From Pycnopodia helianthoides (lineage: Eukaryota; Echinodermata; Asteroidea; Forcipulatida; Asteriidae), in contig CM063255.1 in NCBI GenBank assembly GCA_032158295.1, forward strand, positions 8,956,094-9,020,093: DNA of 64,000 bases, in the 5' to 3' direction. Of the stretch, positions 11,632 to 24,268 are shown in pieces. A program made the translations under genes and the position numbers. Below the pieces are notes generated by a model. That model ran no database searches and was not told where the DNA came from. It worked only from the letters and a program-made list of their open reading frames with translations. Within the stretch, counting starts at the first letter, position 1; the number at the start of each line of letters is the position of its first letter.

Positions 11632-14600
11632 CTACTCCGGAATGGATGGCATTAAATCAACACGACAGCTAGACTTTGTCCCCGTTTGTGACATGTAAGT
11701 ATCTACTAATCTACGGTTTAACTTCCATGGAAGCTCCTTAGGATCAGCACTCCATCGTCCACTGCGAGATGTTCTAACAATCTGTTTACCTGCACTCCCT
11801 TTTCTTAGGTTTCTTCTCAGGGAAACTTCCACACTGTCTTGCCTCTCTCTTAGAACGTCTAGCTCTTCCATTATACGTGCAAACACTCTGAAGCTACTTT
11901 GTGGTTCCTTGAGGAAGCGCTTGGTTTGACGATGAAGGTTCACTGAGAGTGACGCTACCGCCTCTGCTTTTGATTGTCCTGATTCCGAGAGGGGAACAGG
12001 ACCTCGGGAGATGCGAGCATACTGACGTAGAGCTCTCTCAATCTGCTCCCGTGGACATCCTGGTAGAGTCAGCATCTTCTGGAAGTCTTCGATCACTGGA
12101 AGGTCTTGGAACTGAAAGATGATGCTGTCCAGGTTATGTCTAACATCTTGCTCCTTAAGTAATTCATCTTTCAAGAGGTACAGGTTCGTTGACTCTTCGT
12201 CTTCTTCATCATCATGGCAGATTAACGACCATTCACCAAGAGCAGCAAGCTCCCATTGTTCCTTCTGCTTTGCATTTAACTCCTGAAGCTCTTTCGCAGA
12301 AAGCTCCTGTTCTCCTCTCTCAACTACAAAGTTTTCAGGGTCATCGATGAAAACATCGTTTTCAAGTTGTTCTTCTTCCCCCAGAGCCTTTTCTAGAGCC
12401 TCAAACTCTTCCAACTCTTTTAATGTTGTTGGACCATGAGCTGTTTTGTTTATTTCTCCTGCCCTGATGTTACTACATACCTCGTGCTCTTCATGGAAGC
12501 TTAAGTTTTCAGTTTGATCAGCACTGGATTGAAAGTTGACCGTTACCTCTTCCTGATTTATGTCGACATCAGACTTTCCAACTTTTTCTTCATCGCTTTC
12601 TCCAAAATCATTTATCCAGATGTCAGCACGGAGCTGTTTCCTCTCGGGACAGCAATAACTGCCGAGATCCTTCAAAGAGAAATGTTTACCTCCAACCAGC
12701 AGGTGTTGGACATTCATTTCCCCACTGCATGTTTCTTGCCTCAAGAAGCCTAATTTGCCAGCTTGCCTTTTTACACTTGTCAGCTCGGTTGCGCTGTGAC
12801 CCTGTCGAGTCACTGGTCTTGCCCTCTTGGATACACCACTCTTTGAGTTGTATTCAGTAAACCATTCGGGTTTCGTGGTATGGGATGTATTGACAGATTC
12901 AGAAACTGCCCCTTCCTGTTCCTTGTAGTCTGATGTTAAGGGGCTGTTGTTACTGCCGTCCAACGCACGTTCACATTCATCACCCCTCTGCCAAATGTCG
13001 TATGTTGGCTTGCTTGATAACATCGTGACAGAACGTTCTAAGCCATTTTCCTGGGGAACTGTTCGAGTTCCACGTTGCCGCCTTTTACCAAATCAGGCAG
13101 TTCGGTCTTCTCACACTCATCATCAGTTCTCTGCCAAATGTCGTACGATGCAGGCTGACTTGACGACTTCATCAAAGACTGTTGGACCCCTTTCCCCTCA
13201 CAACTCTCTTCAAGTTCCTCACTTTCGTTGAAGTTATTTGTCCAGATATTAACAACATGCTCTTTCTTTTCAGGTTCAGGACAAATAACCCTAAGTTTTT
13301 GCCTATCTTGTCCAGTAGCAGATATTCCCTGTGCAGCATAATCTTCACTGCAGTCCGTGTTGTCGACCAAGGTACATTTTTCGTCATGTCGTTTCTTCTC
13401 ACCAACTGCTTCGTTTAACAAAACACCCTGGCAAGTTTTTGGTTCGGCCATCCTGGATGCATCTTGCTTGGTGTTGAATGTGGAGTACAGCAGTTGTTTT
13501 GTGGTGTGGGATCTCCCACCAACCTCAGGTATTCCAGTGTTGGTACCATTTTGCTTTACGTTTTGTGACTTTTCGAGACAGCTGTTACCATCTCCTGTCA
13601 AGTCAAGCAGCTTGGTCTTGTTTCCACTTTCATTTTCAGTATTCTTCAAAGTGTCAAACATTTGGGATTGACTGTTTCTTTTAGGGGCAGTAAGATCAAA
13701 GTGTGGACTCTCTACCTTTGTCTGTTTTTCTCCATGAGTATAATGCCTACTTCCACGAGATGGTTTAGTATGAAGAAGAAATCCAGGTGCAGTGTTAGAT
13801 CTATTGTCACCATGACCAAGTAATCTCGAAGTACCCCTCTTGTTGGGAGTTTTGCGTTCCTTACTCCCAGTATCTCTTAAATAACTTCGCCGTTCCAGAC
13901 ACCCGTCAGGTGTCTTTCCCTCGTGACTTTCCCCAGTCAGTTTCTCGTCTTCAGATTTGAAATCTGAGTATTTTCCTTGCGGGATTTTACACATGTTCTG
14001 ACTGCTCTGAAGACATTTCTTCTCGTGGGAAAGATGTCCTCCAATCACCTTACCAGATGAAGGGAGTTCTGTCTCTTTTGTGCACAAATAATCACCCTCC
14101 TCCGAGTTGTGCAGGATCAGATTTTGTTGACCTGAATTCTGTACATATGTTTCATTTTTTGAGGACGGAGTGACCTTGAGGTAAGGCATAGGGGCTACTT
14201 TACCCGTACGTCGTTTACCTATGCAACAAGGAAATCTTTGAAGAAATGACCGACTTTTCTTCGATGGTTCCCCTGAAGATAACGGAGCATCAGATGTTTT
14301 CTATAGGAAAAGGTAATATTGAATGAGTAATGCTATAATATTTCAAGTCTAAATATTTTTTAAATAAATAATTAACATTTATTACGGAGTTTTGTATAAA
14401 ACCAGTAAATAGTGAAAGTAACAAATAAGTAATACAGATAACTCTTGTCTAAATTCATGAAACATTCCCAACTCACCACCGCTCCGTGTTGTTTGCAATG
14501 TTCAACCAGCTCCTTATTCATGGTTTTGTCATTGACTTCACCTCCTCTAACACCAGGGAAGCCTTTCCCTGTAGACAGAATGTTCCCTCGGGAGAATGGC

Positions 14601-16101
14601 TTGAACCAGGTCTCTTCCGTCTTGCCCGAAAGCACCTTATAGTAATAAATAAATATAAACGTATACTTTAACAACTAAGTCTACATTTTCTAAGGCTAGG
14701 TATCCAATGGTATCAATTACAATGTGAATTAAAAGGCGGTTCATTATCTTGGAATTTTCAAATTGGCCGCCGAAATGCTATATCTTTAAAAAAAAAAAAA
14801 AAACCTAAAAAACAGTTACAATACTAAGCTTACCTTTACTCTCGTATGGGATACACGTGAGGCAGCCGAAGGCTGCAAGTGTTCCCGAAGCCAGACACAT
14901 AAGCCTCGGCTGGGACCGGATTTCTGCGAGAAAATACGGGATTGTGACTACAAAATGGATTGAAATGGTGAGCATCCACACACAAACATGGATTAACGAG
15001 AAATTGGGCTGGTTAAGATTATACTAAACTATTTGGACCAATCCATAATGAAACGAGTTGCATTTCAGCGTAGACCTTATGCATATGACGTCATTTGAGT
15101 AGGGCGCCCCCGCTCAGAGGTCGACATGAATATATTAATTGGCAATTCTTGTGCGCCGCACGTACAAATCTGTGCGTTTTCATTGTTTCATCATCAGTTT
15201 ACCTCTAAGATGGCGGCTTGATGACGTCAATGCATAAGGTCTTTTCCGAGTTTTTAAAGGAAAATGCGTGTAACGGGCTTGTTATCTTGAAAAAAAATCT
15301 GTAGACATTTGGAATCAAACGAACATTTATACCATTAACGACTGAATGAAATATAAAAACTATATAACATTTAAAACAATGTATTTGCTTCAAACATGAA
15401 AACGCATGGACCCTACATTATCATCTTGTCTCAACCTTCACAGAAATAACACTATCAGCGTAATTTTAATATTATTTCATTATATAATTTCACTCCACAT
15501 AGCAAAAAACCAAAAACTGAAAATGTACACGTTTTAACACATTGCGGAAGATAACATTTACAGAAGACACGGCTGGGGGGGGGGGTTGATTCTTATAAAC
15601 AAAAGGTTCAACCTGACTTTAAAAAAGACAAACAAACCCCCCATCAAATCAAACTAAAAGCAAATAATCCAACCATTTAACACCCAAACGAACAAACTAC
15701 ATACACCAAACACCCTAACACCCATAAAATAAAAACACAAAAAAATCAACCCCAAATCAGCGAAAAATTAAAATGCAGGAACAAAATAGTTAAAGAAGAA
15801 CAACAGCATAAGCCTAAAAGAAACAAAATAACCTGGCATTTAGGAATCTCGGTTCGAATCAAGGAGAAGAAAGGTTGATTTCATTTCGTCATAAACATAG
15901 TACAGAGGGGGTGGGGCAAACTTCAATGTGAAGGGAGTGCGATAAGACCGTTACACAATGACAACTGAATACTTCAATCAGTAGAACACATAATATAACG
16001 ATACATGGGGTGATAATCTCTGCGAAATATTATGTTGATGATCTACATTGTGGTATACAAGTCAAAAGGAGATAGTCACTTACCGGTTTGGGGTTGGACA
16101 T
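11632..16101 (-). CDS. Unrecognised four-exon gene, acidic low-complexity protein, about 980 aa, with one frame break
   Basis: Reading down the minus strand: exon 1 16101-16084 (ATG, MSNPKP), exon 2 14923-14834, exon 3 14635-14477, exon 4 14300-11632. All three introns are GT-AG and phase 0. Exons 2-3 encode the most ordered part (GLCVWLREHLQP, then TWFKPFSRGNILSTGKGFPG), followed by a basic patch with a CC pair and long Ser/Glu/Lys-rich sequence. Short motifs recur: 'YDIWQR' plus acidic residues twice (either side of 13,050) and 'IW.N.F.ES.E' twice. The C-terminal third is Glu-rich and predicted helical (ELQELNAKQKEQWEL, later LRERQDSVEVSLRRNL). Exon 4 changes frame near 13,050: the upstream frame stops at 13,038 while the downstream frame is open before it. 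A 38-nt GT-AG stretch (13088-13051) would restore the frame but is very short; an indel is as likely. I cannot name the family. Confidence 0.75.
15072..15242. mobile_element. 171-bp MITE with TGACGTCAT-bearing ends
   Basis: AGACCTTATGCATATGACGT at the left; the right end in complement is AGACCTTATGCATTGACGTC. The right half ('CATCATCAGTTTACCTC', 'AAGATGGCGGC') recurs at 23225-23332 upstream of the copy 1 PAN exon. Lies in intron 1 of the minus-strand gene. Confidence 0.65.
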
Positions 16102-16560
16102 ATTCACCGATGAGTTTGGTACAAGGGTGAAGTAATTCTCACACAGAGAATAATGATAACTCGTAGTAATAAAATCCTTTAAAATTCTCAAGAAAGATTC
16201 ACAATCGATGCTCGCTGTTCGCTCACAAGATTAAACTGTGAAGTATCTTTTCAATGTATTGTTTACATTGATTGTAACGTGGGAAATGCGTGTATGCGTT
16301 TCTTTGTTTGCGTCACAAGTGACTGTGATGGTGCTCGTACTTACTAGTTCGTAACAATGCAAACGCGCGTTTTATGACGGTGCTACGAATCGCGCATCTT
16401 TCCTATACAAGTACCACGGAACGCCTCCGTTCTGACGTCACAAGGTCCAATGAAAACCCGTCATTGCCTGAGCGTTCTGGTTACGCGTACGCGCTTTTAC
16501 ACACGTGCATGTGCATTTCCCCCCACCCGTGCATATCTGCTAGCTAGAACTCGCTCCCAA
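16102..16560 (-). promoter_or_regulatory. Candidate promoter region of the 16101-11632 gene
   Basis: Just upstream of the proposed ATG at 16101 the sequence becomes CpG-richer than its surroundings. It holds a full palindromic CRE, TGACGTCA, at 16433-16440 and a CCAAT box (plus-strand sequence) at 16447-16451. No TATA box is obvious. Position and composition fit a promoter; the start site is not visible. Inference only. Confidence 0.35.
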
Positions 16561-16782
16561 TTTTTATCAAACTCATGATGGGTAAAGCCGATGGCACAAG
16601 CACACACATGGCACTATGTACATGTACATGTACAGTACATATAGCTCGCTGCGTGCAAGCTCACACAACCACAAGCGAGGTTGTCTGTACAAACTGCAAG
16701 TTTTCTTAAACTATTTGCTATCTGTTTATCGTGATAAATAATCGCGAAGGAATATGAATAAATCAAATAAATTAGCATATTT

Positions 16783-16935
16783 TGCTGGTCTCGAAGCGAG
16801 ACCAGGCAAATATTCGAGACCGGAAGGATCCGAGACCGAGACCAAGACCGAGACCACAGGTATCGAGGGGGAGACCGAGACCGAGACCAGCAAAAAGTGG
16901 TCTCGAGACCGGTGTGGGGAGACCTACAACACTGG
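16783..16935. repeat. GAGACC hexanucleotide tandem repeat
   Basis: Runs of GAGACC/GAGACCGA with flanking GGTCTCGAAGCGAGACC and GGTCTCGAGACC palindromes. A reading frame through it is a by-product of the period. Confidence 0.8.
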
Positions 16936-16969
16936 TTGAAAGACTACTCAATAGGTATTAAAGATTGCT

Positions 16970-17680
16970 AAATTGCGAGGGCTAATTTGGCATAATCGAG
17001 ACCCCAGAATGGTTTGAATTCAGAAGCTCTCTGGTGCAAGTTGAGGCAATTCCTAACTACTTTCCCCCTTGATTTTGAGCCAAAGGTTTAAAGAGTATAC
17101 AGAGAACTCCGTGTTATTGGTTTACAGTCTTGAGGCTTCATGAAGTCTTTTGTTTGGGGCACTATGTAACACCTTCAGGTCAAGACCAATTCATCCATGG
17201 AACTTGTGAGCTCAAACAAAAAGTTGGAAGTGTAACTTTGAACAGTCGGACTCGGTACTTTGGTATGAAAAACAACCGTACTTAATCATAATTGTTAAGG
17301 GCTTAATGTCAACGCCTGTCCAATGTATGGTTGAGGCAAATACCCATAACAGTAAAACTTTGCGAAACCCACAAACAAGGTTTCTCGAAGTGCGGGGTCC
17401 TGGTCCTCTTAAGGTCTTGGGCCCAGAGAAGGACCCCGGGAAAATGTTTAACGCTTTTAGGTAAACTTCATTTTGTGCATTGTCGTCTAAAATTCAATGA
17501 TGAGTATTGTGAGGCAAAATTTATATCGTTAGGGCCCCGGGAAAAAAACAAGTTCTAGATCGTTATGCCATGCTGCTCTGTCTGGAAAATTGTGTACATC
17601 TTTGATAAAGACACCTAATTCACATACAAAGTTAAACAGAAAACGGTTTTGTCAAATGTTTGCGTACAAAACCTCGTGCT
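16970..17680 (+). repeat. Array-associated repeat block, copy 1
   Basis: Matches 30640-30768 and 31340-31900, which are split by a LINE insertion. Shared tracts include 'CCAGAATGGTTTGAATTCAG', 'CTCGAAGTGCGGGGTCCTGG' and 'GACACCTAATTCACATA'. It is followed (17745-18005) by a tract also found at 32020-32110, 38815-39000 and 47400-47640. No credible coding content. Confidence 0.7.
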
Positions 17681-18249
17681 GCTAGCGTTCCGTGCAATAC
17701 TTTGGTGACAGATTGGTCTGTATATTCACTCAAGTGACACTCAATATCCCCTGAGTAAGTTGAACCAGAATGTTGAGGGCATATAGAAGTATCTGCTAAG
17801 TGCCACTGATTGCCAATATTTGCGTTCGTGTAAATTCCTTCCGAAACCTAACCACTCTTGACTGTGTGGAAAACGAGTCATCGACATCAATACAGGTAAG
17901 CCTGAGTGGGTTGGTTTGATGTGAAGTTAATCATCTTCTAATTATATTCTGCACCCACCGTTTCTGCCTATTGAGTTATTGCATCAAAAAGATCAATATA
18001 TGCTCCTGAAGGTAATTTTCTTTTTTTAGACTAAAGGTCAGTTGAACTAGACATAAATTTTGGTAGAAACAAAAACAAGGTGTTCGGCGTAGACATGTCG
18101 AGTTAGTGTAAAAATGTTTCTGTATGAAATATTGATAAACTCTAGAGATTTTCAAATTTGAAATAAGAAACATTAAGAAATTTGAAAACCAATTAGGTCA
18201 AAATGATTTCAAAACTTTTTTTTATCAAGGCTTTGATAACCCATTTAAC

Positions 18250-20095
18250 CCTTTTCCTATGTGTATAAAGCACTGCATTTCCCGAGTTTCTTACAAAAAA
18301 AAAAGAGAGAACACAACAGGCACATTACTCGGGTGGGATTTGAACCCACGTTTGAACCGGAAGTCGGGGTCAAATGGGGTCACACTCTACGTAATGTTTG
18401 TTGAGTTTGTAATGCCCTTTCCGATGATGTATAGATTGTAAAAATCCAATTTAGCGTCTCCTAATGACCATCTATCTATATATGGGAAGTTTCAGGTTTA
18501 TATGAGCTTGGGAAGTATGCATTTGTTAGCGGACAACGTTTGAGTAGTATTTTAGCGAACAAACATAAGAATACACTAGAATTAAGTGACAAACACTAGG
18601 TGTTCGGGTATCGATGGTGTCAGTGCTGCCTCAATTTAATAGTTTAATGTGGTGCTATTACTGTTTTGTGGCGTGCCTAACAAGCTACACACTTAAGCAA
18701 AAATCTAAAAAAGCACACGATTAAAAGCCTGACATTTGATCGTAAGCGAGGTTTGCATGGACGGCTGTTTTAGAGACTCACAAATCTATTGCCAAATTCA
18801 AGTTGCGTGAACCTTGAACACAGACTAGAGTTTTGTAAACTTTGAACTTCCTGTTTGGACCGGAAGGGAAGGTCAAAGTGGGACCATGCTAAGCGAAAAA
18901 AGTATCAAATTGTGTATTAAGCTAGCAAGAAGCACAAAGATTAAGACTTCGTGACATGTGGTTCAGGAAATGTGATTTTTAATATTTGAACTTCCTGTTT
19001 GGACCAGAAGGAAACGTCAAAGTGGGGTTATGCGTTTAAAAAAAATGTAACAAGTTTTGTAAGCTACAATACACCACAAAGATTACGACTTTATGACATG
19101 CGGTTCAGAAGATATGATTATTTGAATTTTGAGCTTCCGGAAGGACCGGAAGTAAAGGTCAAAGTGAGGTCATCCTTATAAACAAAATGTAACAAATGTT
19201 GTAAGCTACAACACAAAACAAACAATACAACTTTATGAAATGTGGTTCAGGAGATATGATATTTTAAGTAATAAGCTTTGAATTACTGTAACTTGACACT
19301 CGATGACGTCATGTTGAAAAAAATGTGTTTTTCTTACTAACAATTTTGATAAGGTACAAGATGTTATGTAACTTATCCCATTCAAATGCCTTAAAAAAAC
19401 ACCTTTACTTACCTGGGAATTACATATGTTGGTCATGCACAAATCCAATGGGGTATATGTATATACTAACCTTCGGTTAGGAATAAACTGCGGCGCAATC
19501 TCAGAGACATTGCCGTGATTGCGCAACCCAGTGTTTTATCCATAGGTGAAGATTTATCAATCTTATCGCGAATTATCATGAAAATAAATTGTATTTTTGG
19601 TTATTTCTAGTGGCCTAGTATAACTCTTAGTAAAAGAATTACAAGCTACACACTTTAGCAAAAGTCTAAAAAGCACACGATTAAAAGCTCGACATTTGAT
19701 TGTTAGCGAGGTTTGCATGAACGGCTGTTTTAAGACTAAAAAAGCTATTGCCAAAATCAGGTTGCGTGAATCTTGAACAGAGACAAGAGTACAAGTATGT
19801 TTGGACTTTAAACCTTGACACCTGATGACGTCATCACGACAAAACCAAAAACGGGTTCATCTAATAATGAATTTCTAACTATGTATGAAGTTTGGGAAGT
19901 GTGTCTTTGTTGGCGGACAATCGACGCGGAGAAGAAGAAGAAAGAAAAGAACAAGAAAAAAAACCAAAAAAAACAAGAGGTGTCCCGAGCGATGCTCCAA
20001 ACACCTAATTAAGAAAAGAAAAGAAAAGAAAAACAAAAACAAAAAACAAGAGGTGTTGCGCGATATGCTTCGAACACCTAATAATTAGGTAAACC
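18250..20095 (-). repeat. Related composite repeat, inverted copy
   Basis: The complement of 19260-19530 matches 56110-56390 (TTGCGCAATCACGGCAATG, CCCATTGGATTTGTGC, CTTGTACCTTATCAAA). 18840-19180 holds three degenerate units of about 140 bp with 'AACTTCCTGTTTGGACCGGA', the complement of the tract at 57012-57035. Hairpin-like AGGTGTT...AACACCT motifs occur at 19977-20008 and 20051-20083. Divergence from the 55-59 kb copies is considerable. Confidence 0.6.
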
Positions 20096-20100
20096 TTGAC

Positions 20101-21032
20101 CTGACGCCAAGAAGGCTAGAATACGTGGTTCAATAAAAACATAGCTCTCCCTCCCAAAGTGGCCGGAAAAGTTTCCATGGTTTCCTTCGTCATTCCGTAA
20201 CGAACCATTTTGCAAAAAAAGAAGAAAAAAAATCCTCATCATCATTTAGCCGCACGGCACCAGGGTTAATTTGTCTGTACTTGGCGATTGCAATATTATA
20301 AATTCAGAAACTGTCTATCTAAAACTAGGCTTATATATAGTGGAACTACGCAGCTATTTTAACATCTGAAGTCCGTGGTCTTCAGTGGTGACCAAGACAT
20401 CTTGGCGTGGTTATCGATTGCAATATTATAAATTCAGAAACTGTCTATCTAAAACTAGGCTTATATATAGTGGAACTACTCAGCTATTTTTACATCTGAA
20501 GTCCGTGGTCTTCAGTGGTGACCAAGACATCTTGCTATGGTAGTGACAAGTGAGTAGCAAGTTAACTCACTGTGTTCAATGTTAATCTGATATACACTCT
20601 TCGAGCTATTGCCACCGGATCAAAAAGCTCTTACACTGTTGGTGTTTTTGGCAAAGCTGCTCTGAAAGGTAAGTCATGTTAAGGTTGTTGGAAATATTCG
20701 CTATTTAAATAAGCGTAAAAATGTGGCTGTCAATATTCTACAACAATTCGATCGATAGTCATCATAATATTATTACATCATACAAAAGAAAATGTTAAAT
20801 TGTCAACGACCGCTGAGAGAAAAAAGGGGGAACAAAATCAACTGTAGGAACCAACCCAAGATTTGTAAGTATCCATTTGTACAACTGCTGCGAGACTTGC
20901 CCAATACCACCCTCTCAGTCCCTCTCCTTTCAACCTGTAGCCATCCCAGGAAGGTTCATACTTTGGTAGGCCCAATAAAACTTTAATCCTACAAGTAACA
21001 CAAAGGCCCCCCCCCAAAAAAAAAATAAAAAA

Positions 21033-21071
<39 letters not shown>

Positions 21072-21300
21072 AATAAAATAAATAAATAAATAAAATAAAA
21101 AATAATAAAAATAAAAAATAAAAATAAAAATAAAAGTTAACGTCCCCACACGCTTCCTTTAAAAGGGCCACTTCCTCCTTTTAAATGTTAACGATCTCTG
21201 ACGAAATCGTTTTCTGTTTTAAACAAACGTATTTTTTTATTCTAGCACACTGAACAAACACACAGAGAAAAAAAGTTGGCAACCATCTTTAAAAAAAAAT
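20101..21300 (+). repeat. Leader/promoter module type L, copy 1
   Basis: This block ('TTAGGTAAACCTTGACC...' through the leader donor at 20668 and on to about 21.3 kb) recurs at 47664-49800. Inside, 20284-20404 and 20414-20535 are a near-identical 130-bp tandem duplication. An (AAAT)n array (21018-21140) sits in this copy but not in the other, and a 1.2-kb inverted-repeat element sits in the other copy but not here. Confidence 0.75.
21008..21140. repeat. (AAAT)n microsatellite bordered by poly-C
   Basis: C10 and A10 tracts precede the AAAT array. The homologous module at 49640-49680 lacks the array. Confidence 0.9.
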
Positions 21301-21589
21301 AGCCCGGCCTATGGTTTCAGATTCAGGCCAGTAAACTGACGACTGGACAAGTTCGGTGGTCTTGTGTTCTTTAATTGAATAACTTTACTGAGTAATAAAA
21401 TACTAAGTTGTGTTCAAATGCTGTATTTCAGTCTGATAAATATCTTTGAAGTCTGTTGAATATTGGCACTCAAGTTTTCCACATTAAGATCATTGTTCTC
21501 TTTGTAGTGGTGTTACACACAAGTAATAACAAAGTTTAGTCATTATAGATTTGAAATATTTTAAACTGTGTAAGATTATTTATATGTGT

Positions 21590-22165
21590 TTCAGTGTACT
21601 GACATTTCGTGTGTACGCACATTCCAGCACACACACCCAAGTGTGTAAACACCTGCAATCGGGGACCTCCTATTGTCCCTCTTTTTGATTGTACTTTTTG
21701 GCAACAGCTCTCAATGGTTTTGTACACGTTTTCCAACTGGGGACCTTTCCCCAAACGGGGACCCTATTGTCCTCTTTTGTTATAGGTCCCCGGTTTGAAT
21801 GTGTATACCTACTCACACACACTTTTGCACACACCGTTGTGGGGACTTCCTATTGTTGTTCTATTATTCCCTTTTCTAAAGAATTACCTTGTGGGGACCC
21901 AGTTTACAAAGAAAAACGTTGTGGGGACCTTTGTTCCATTGTGTAAAAGTCCCCACAACGGTGTGTATGCCTACCCACACACACACGCACACAACCTTAC
22001 GGATCGGGTTTATGGGGTCCTGCTGTTGTTGTTCTATTATCCCCTTTTCTGAATATTTCCTCTGTTGAGTCCTAGATGAAAAAAAGACAAATGTTGTTGG
22101 GTCCATTGTTCCTTTGTGTAAAGGACCACAAAGGCCCTAAGGGCCCTTCCGCACACAAAAACACA
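21590..22165. repeat. GTGGGGACC/CACACA-rich degenerate minisatellite
   Basis: GGGGACC or its complement recurs at least nine times, mixed with CACACAC tracts and 'CCTATTGT' phrases. Looks like an old tandem repeat, not a gene; frames on both strands disagree. Confidence 0.6.
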
Positions 22166-22306
22166 AACTTTCTATTTTTTTACATATGGAGACATCTTTG
22201 ATTCTTTTCTTTTTCCCTGCAGTTTACATGTTCCCATATAATTTGTACACGGAAGTCTCCTATGGAGACTTCCGTGTATTTTTTCTCTGTCTCCAAAAGG
22301 GAGCAA

Positions 22307-22620
22307 ATATTACAGTAGCCTTGACCAAGGCGTTGGAGACTAATTTGGTCTTCATTTATTTAGTTGTTTTCTTTGCGCTGCACAACGGCCGCCAGAGCTA
22401 GCGTGCCTTGTTTGCGTGTCACTGCACTGCATGCAGCATACAGTATTGTCATGCTACGCGCCCGTTCTGTGTGTGCGTAGTGTATGCTGCGTGGACCCGC
22501 ATGCCAAAAGTAATACGAGTGCGGATGACCTGCGCACAGTAGTAGTACGGGCGTCGTCGTGCTATGTGCGTCTTTTCGGAGTGAAAACTGCGACTGCCTT
22601 GAGCAAGGCTAATATTACAG
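22307..22620. mobile_element. MULE-like non-autonomous DNA element with 9-bp target duplication
   Basis: Element 22316-22611 (296 bp) begins TAGCCTTGACCAAGGC and ends GCCTTGAGCAAGGCTA. It is flanked by the perfect direct repeat ATATTACAG (22307-22315 and 22612-22620). A 9-bp duplication is typical of Mutator-like elements. Internal sequence is CG-rich relative to its surroundings. Confidence 0.75.
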
Positions 22621-24228
22621 CAAAGCTCTGTGTTTCATACCCTCTGTGGCTATTCCATTGTTCTCTACACTTAAGGAAAATCCTATTCTTCAACACTGTG
22701 TGGACGGGTGTAGGTCGATGTAGTGTTCCAATACCCTGCCTTGTGTGGACCTTTGAAAATCAGGAAACATTCGTTTGGCAATCATTATACGGATAAGAAG
22801 GGTCAACTTAAGTCATATCGCTGTCACGAATTGGTCCAAAACTCTGTTATAAGCATCGAAAAGGTCAGGTCAAAGAAGTGATGTTAAGAAAAGTGGGCAA
22901 ACTTTCGCAGAGTCTCCCACATTCTTCAGCCTATCGTAGCCTAACTTTGTCCAGTGCTACATTGGATCAAGCTAAACACATATAGATATATATATACCCG
23001 ACCTTTCGGTCAGCAGTGGTAATTTTATGAATAAAAACATTAAAAATGCTTATTCTCCCACATTCGTTAGGTGATTGCAGCACAACTTTGTCCAATTCTT
23101 CATTTGCTACAGCTGTAACTGCAAAGTAATTAATAGCAAGTCCCTTATAAATTACTATCCTTTGCAGTGTTTTTAAAAGCGGAAATGTTTCTGATTATTA
23201 AATGCTCATGAACATTAACACTTGACGTTACAGGAGTTAAGCGCCCTCACGTATAGGTTATTTCTGTTTCCATTACTTCATCATCGGTTTACCTCCAAGA
23301 TGGCGGCGGGATTACTTCAATGCATTATGCCTAATTTTCATATTATAAAAAAGTTTGAAATGTAGGGAGACGGTCGGTTAACTTTGAAAAGAACCGTCCT
23401 TCCATTTAATTCAGTAGCCTTACAGTGGATATTGGTATGCTGCTGCAAAACCATTCAGCACCGTACAAACTCAAAATTATGTGTGACTCAACCTCTTCTT
23501 GCAGGTAAAATCACTTACGCTCCCCCACCTTAGAAACACCGGATAAAATAGAGCCCAACCTTGGAACTGGGCCCATGGAAAATTGTAATCATAGCTTGGT
23601 AAAAAAAATCCTTCTCTCGTAACACCGCAAACACGTTTTCACCAGGAGATTTTTTGATTTTTGTTGTTCGTTATCTGTTGCAGATTAAAATTTCGACTGC
23701 ATTATGACTGTCATCGCAAGCTCTCTTTCCCTGTTGCTGATGGTTGTTTATTTTGATGTTGTAAATGGTGAGTGCAAACCAGCGTTGCGTGACTACCAAA
23801 TGCATCAAGGAAACATACTTGCATTCTATCCTAGCCCATGCAAGACCATGCACTAAAAGATACAATCTACCAGGTTAGAAACGCAAGTTCAGACGTGGTA
23901 TGTGCAGTATACTGTCTGCAAGATGATTCCTGCAGGTCCTTTAACTACTGCAATGACAGGCTCTGTCATCTTAAATCAGCCAACTACTCCGGGATAGGAT
24001 TGGAAATTCAGCAATCCGCTGGGTGTCGTCACTACGGAGATGAAGAATTACAAACTGAAGGTAAAAACGTAAAATGTGGCGAAACATTAACTTTTGTCTG
24101 CATCGCTTTCTTTGTGGTTCCGTATTAAAAAAATCTTCTATAGTAGATACGACATTTAAAATAACGGTGAAGACGACAATGACAATGACAACGGCAATGA
24201 TGATGACTTTGTCAAAGGACATGTCAAG

Positions 24229-24268
24229 GTTGGTAGCGGTGGCGGTTGCTGTTGCGGTGGCGTATCTT
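24229..24268. repeat. GCGGTG/GTTGCT trinucleotide-like tract
   Basis: Imperfect GGTNGC triplets just past the copy 1 PAN exon. Both strands give artefactual frames. Confidence 0.6.

Noticed and set aside
12514..13684. Plus-strand frames opposite the minus-strand gene
   Set aside because: Shadows of exon 4; they lack homology and splice support.
21590..22165. Small genes in the GTGGGGACC-rich tract
   Set aside because: Several overlapping frames on both strands follow the repeat period; no splice or homology support.
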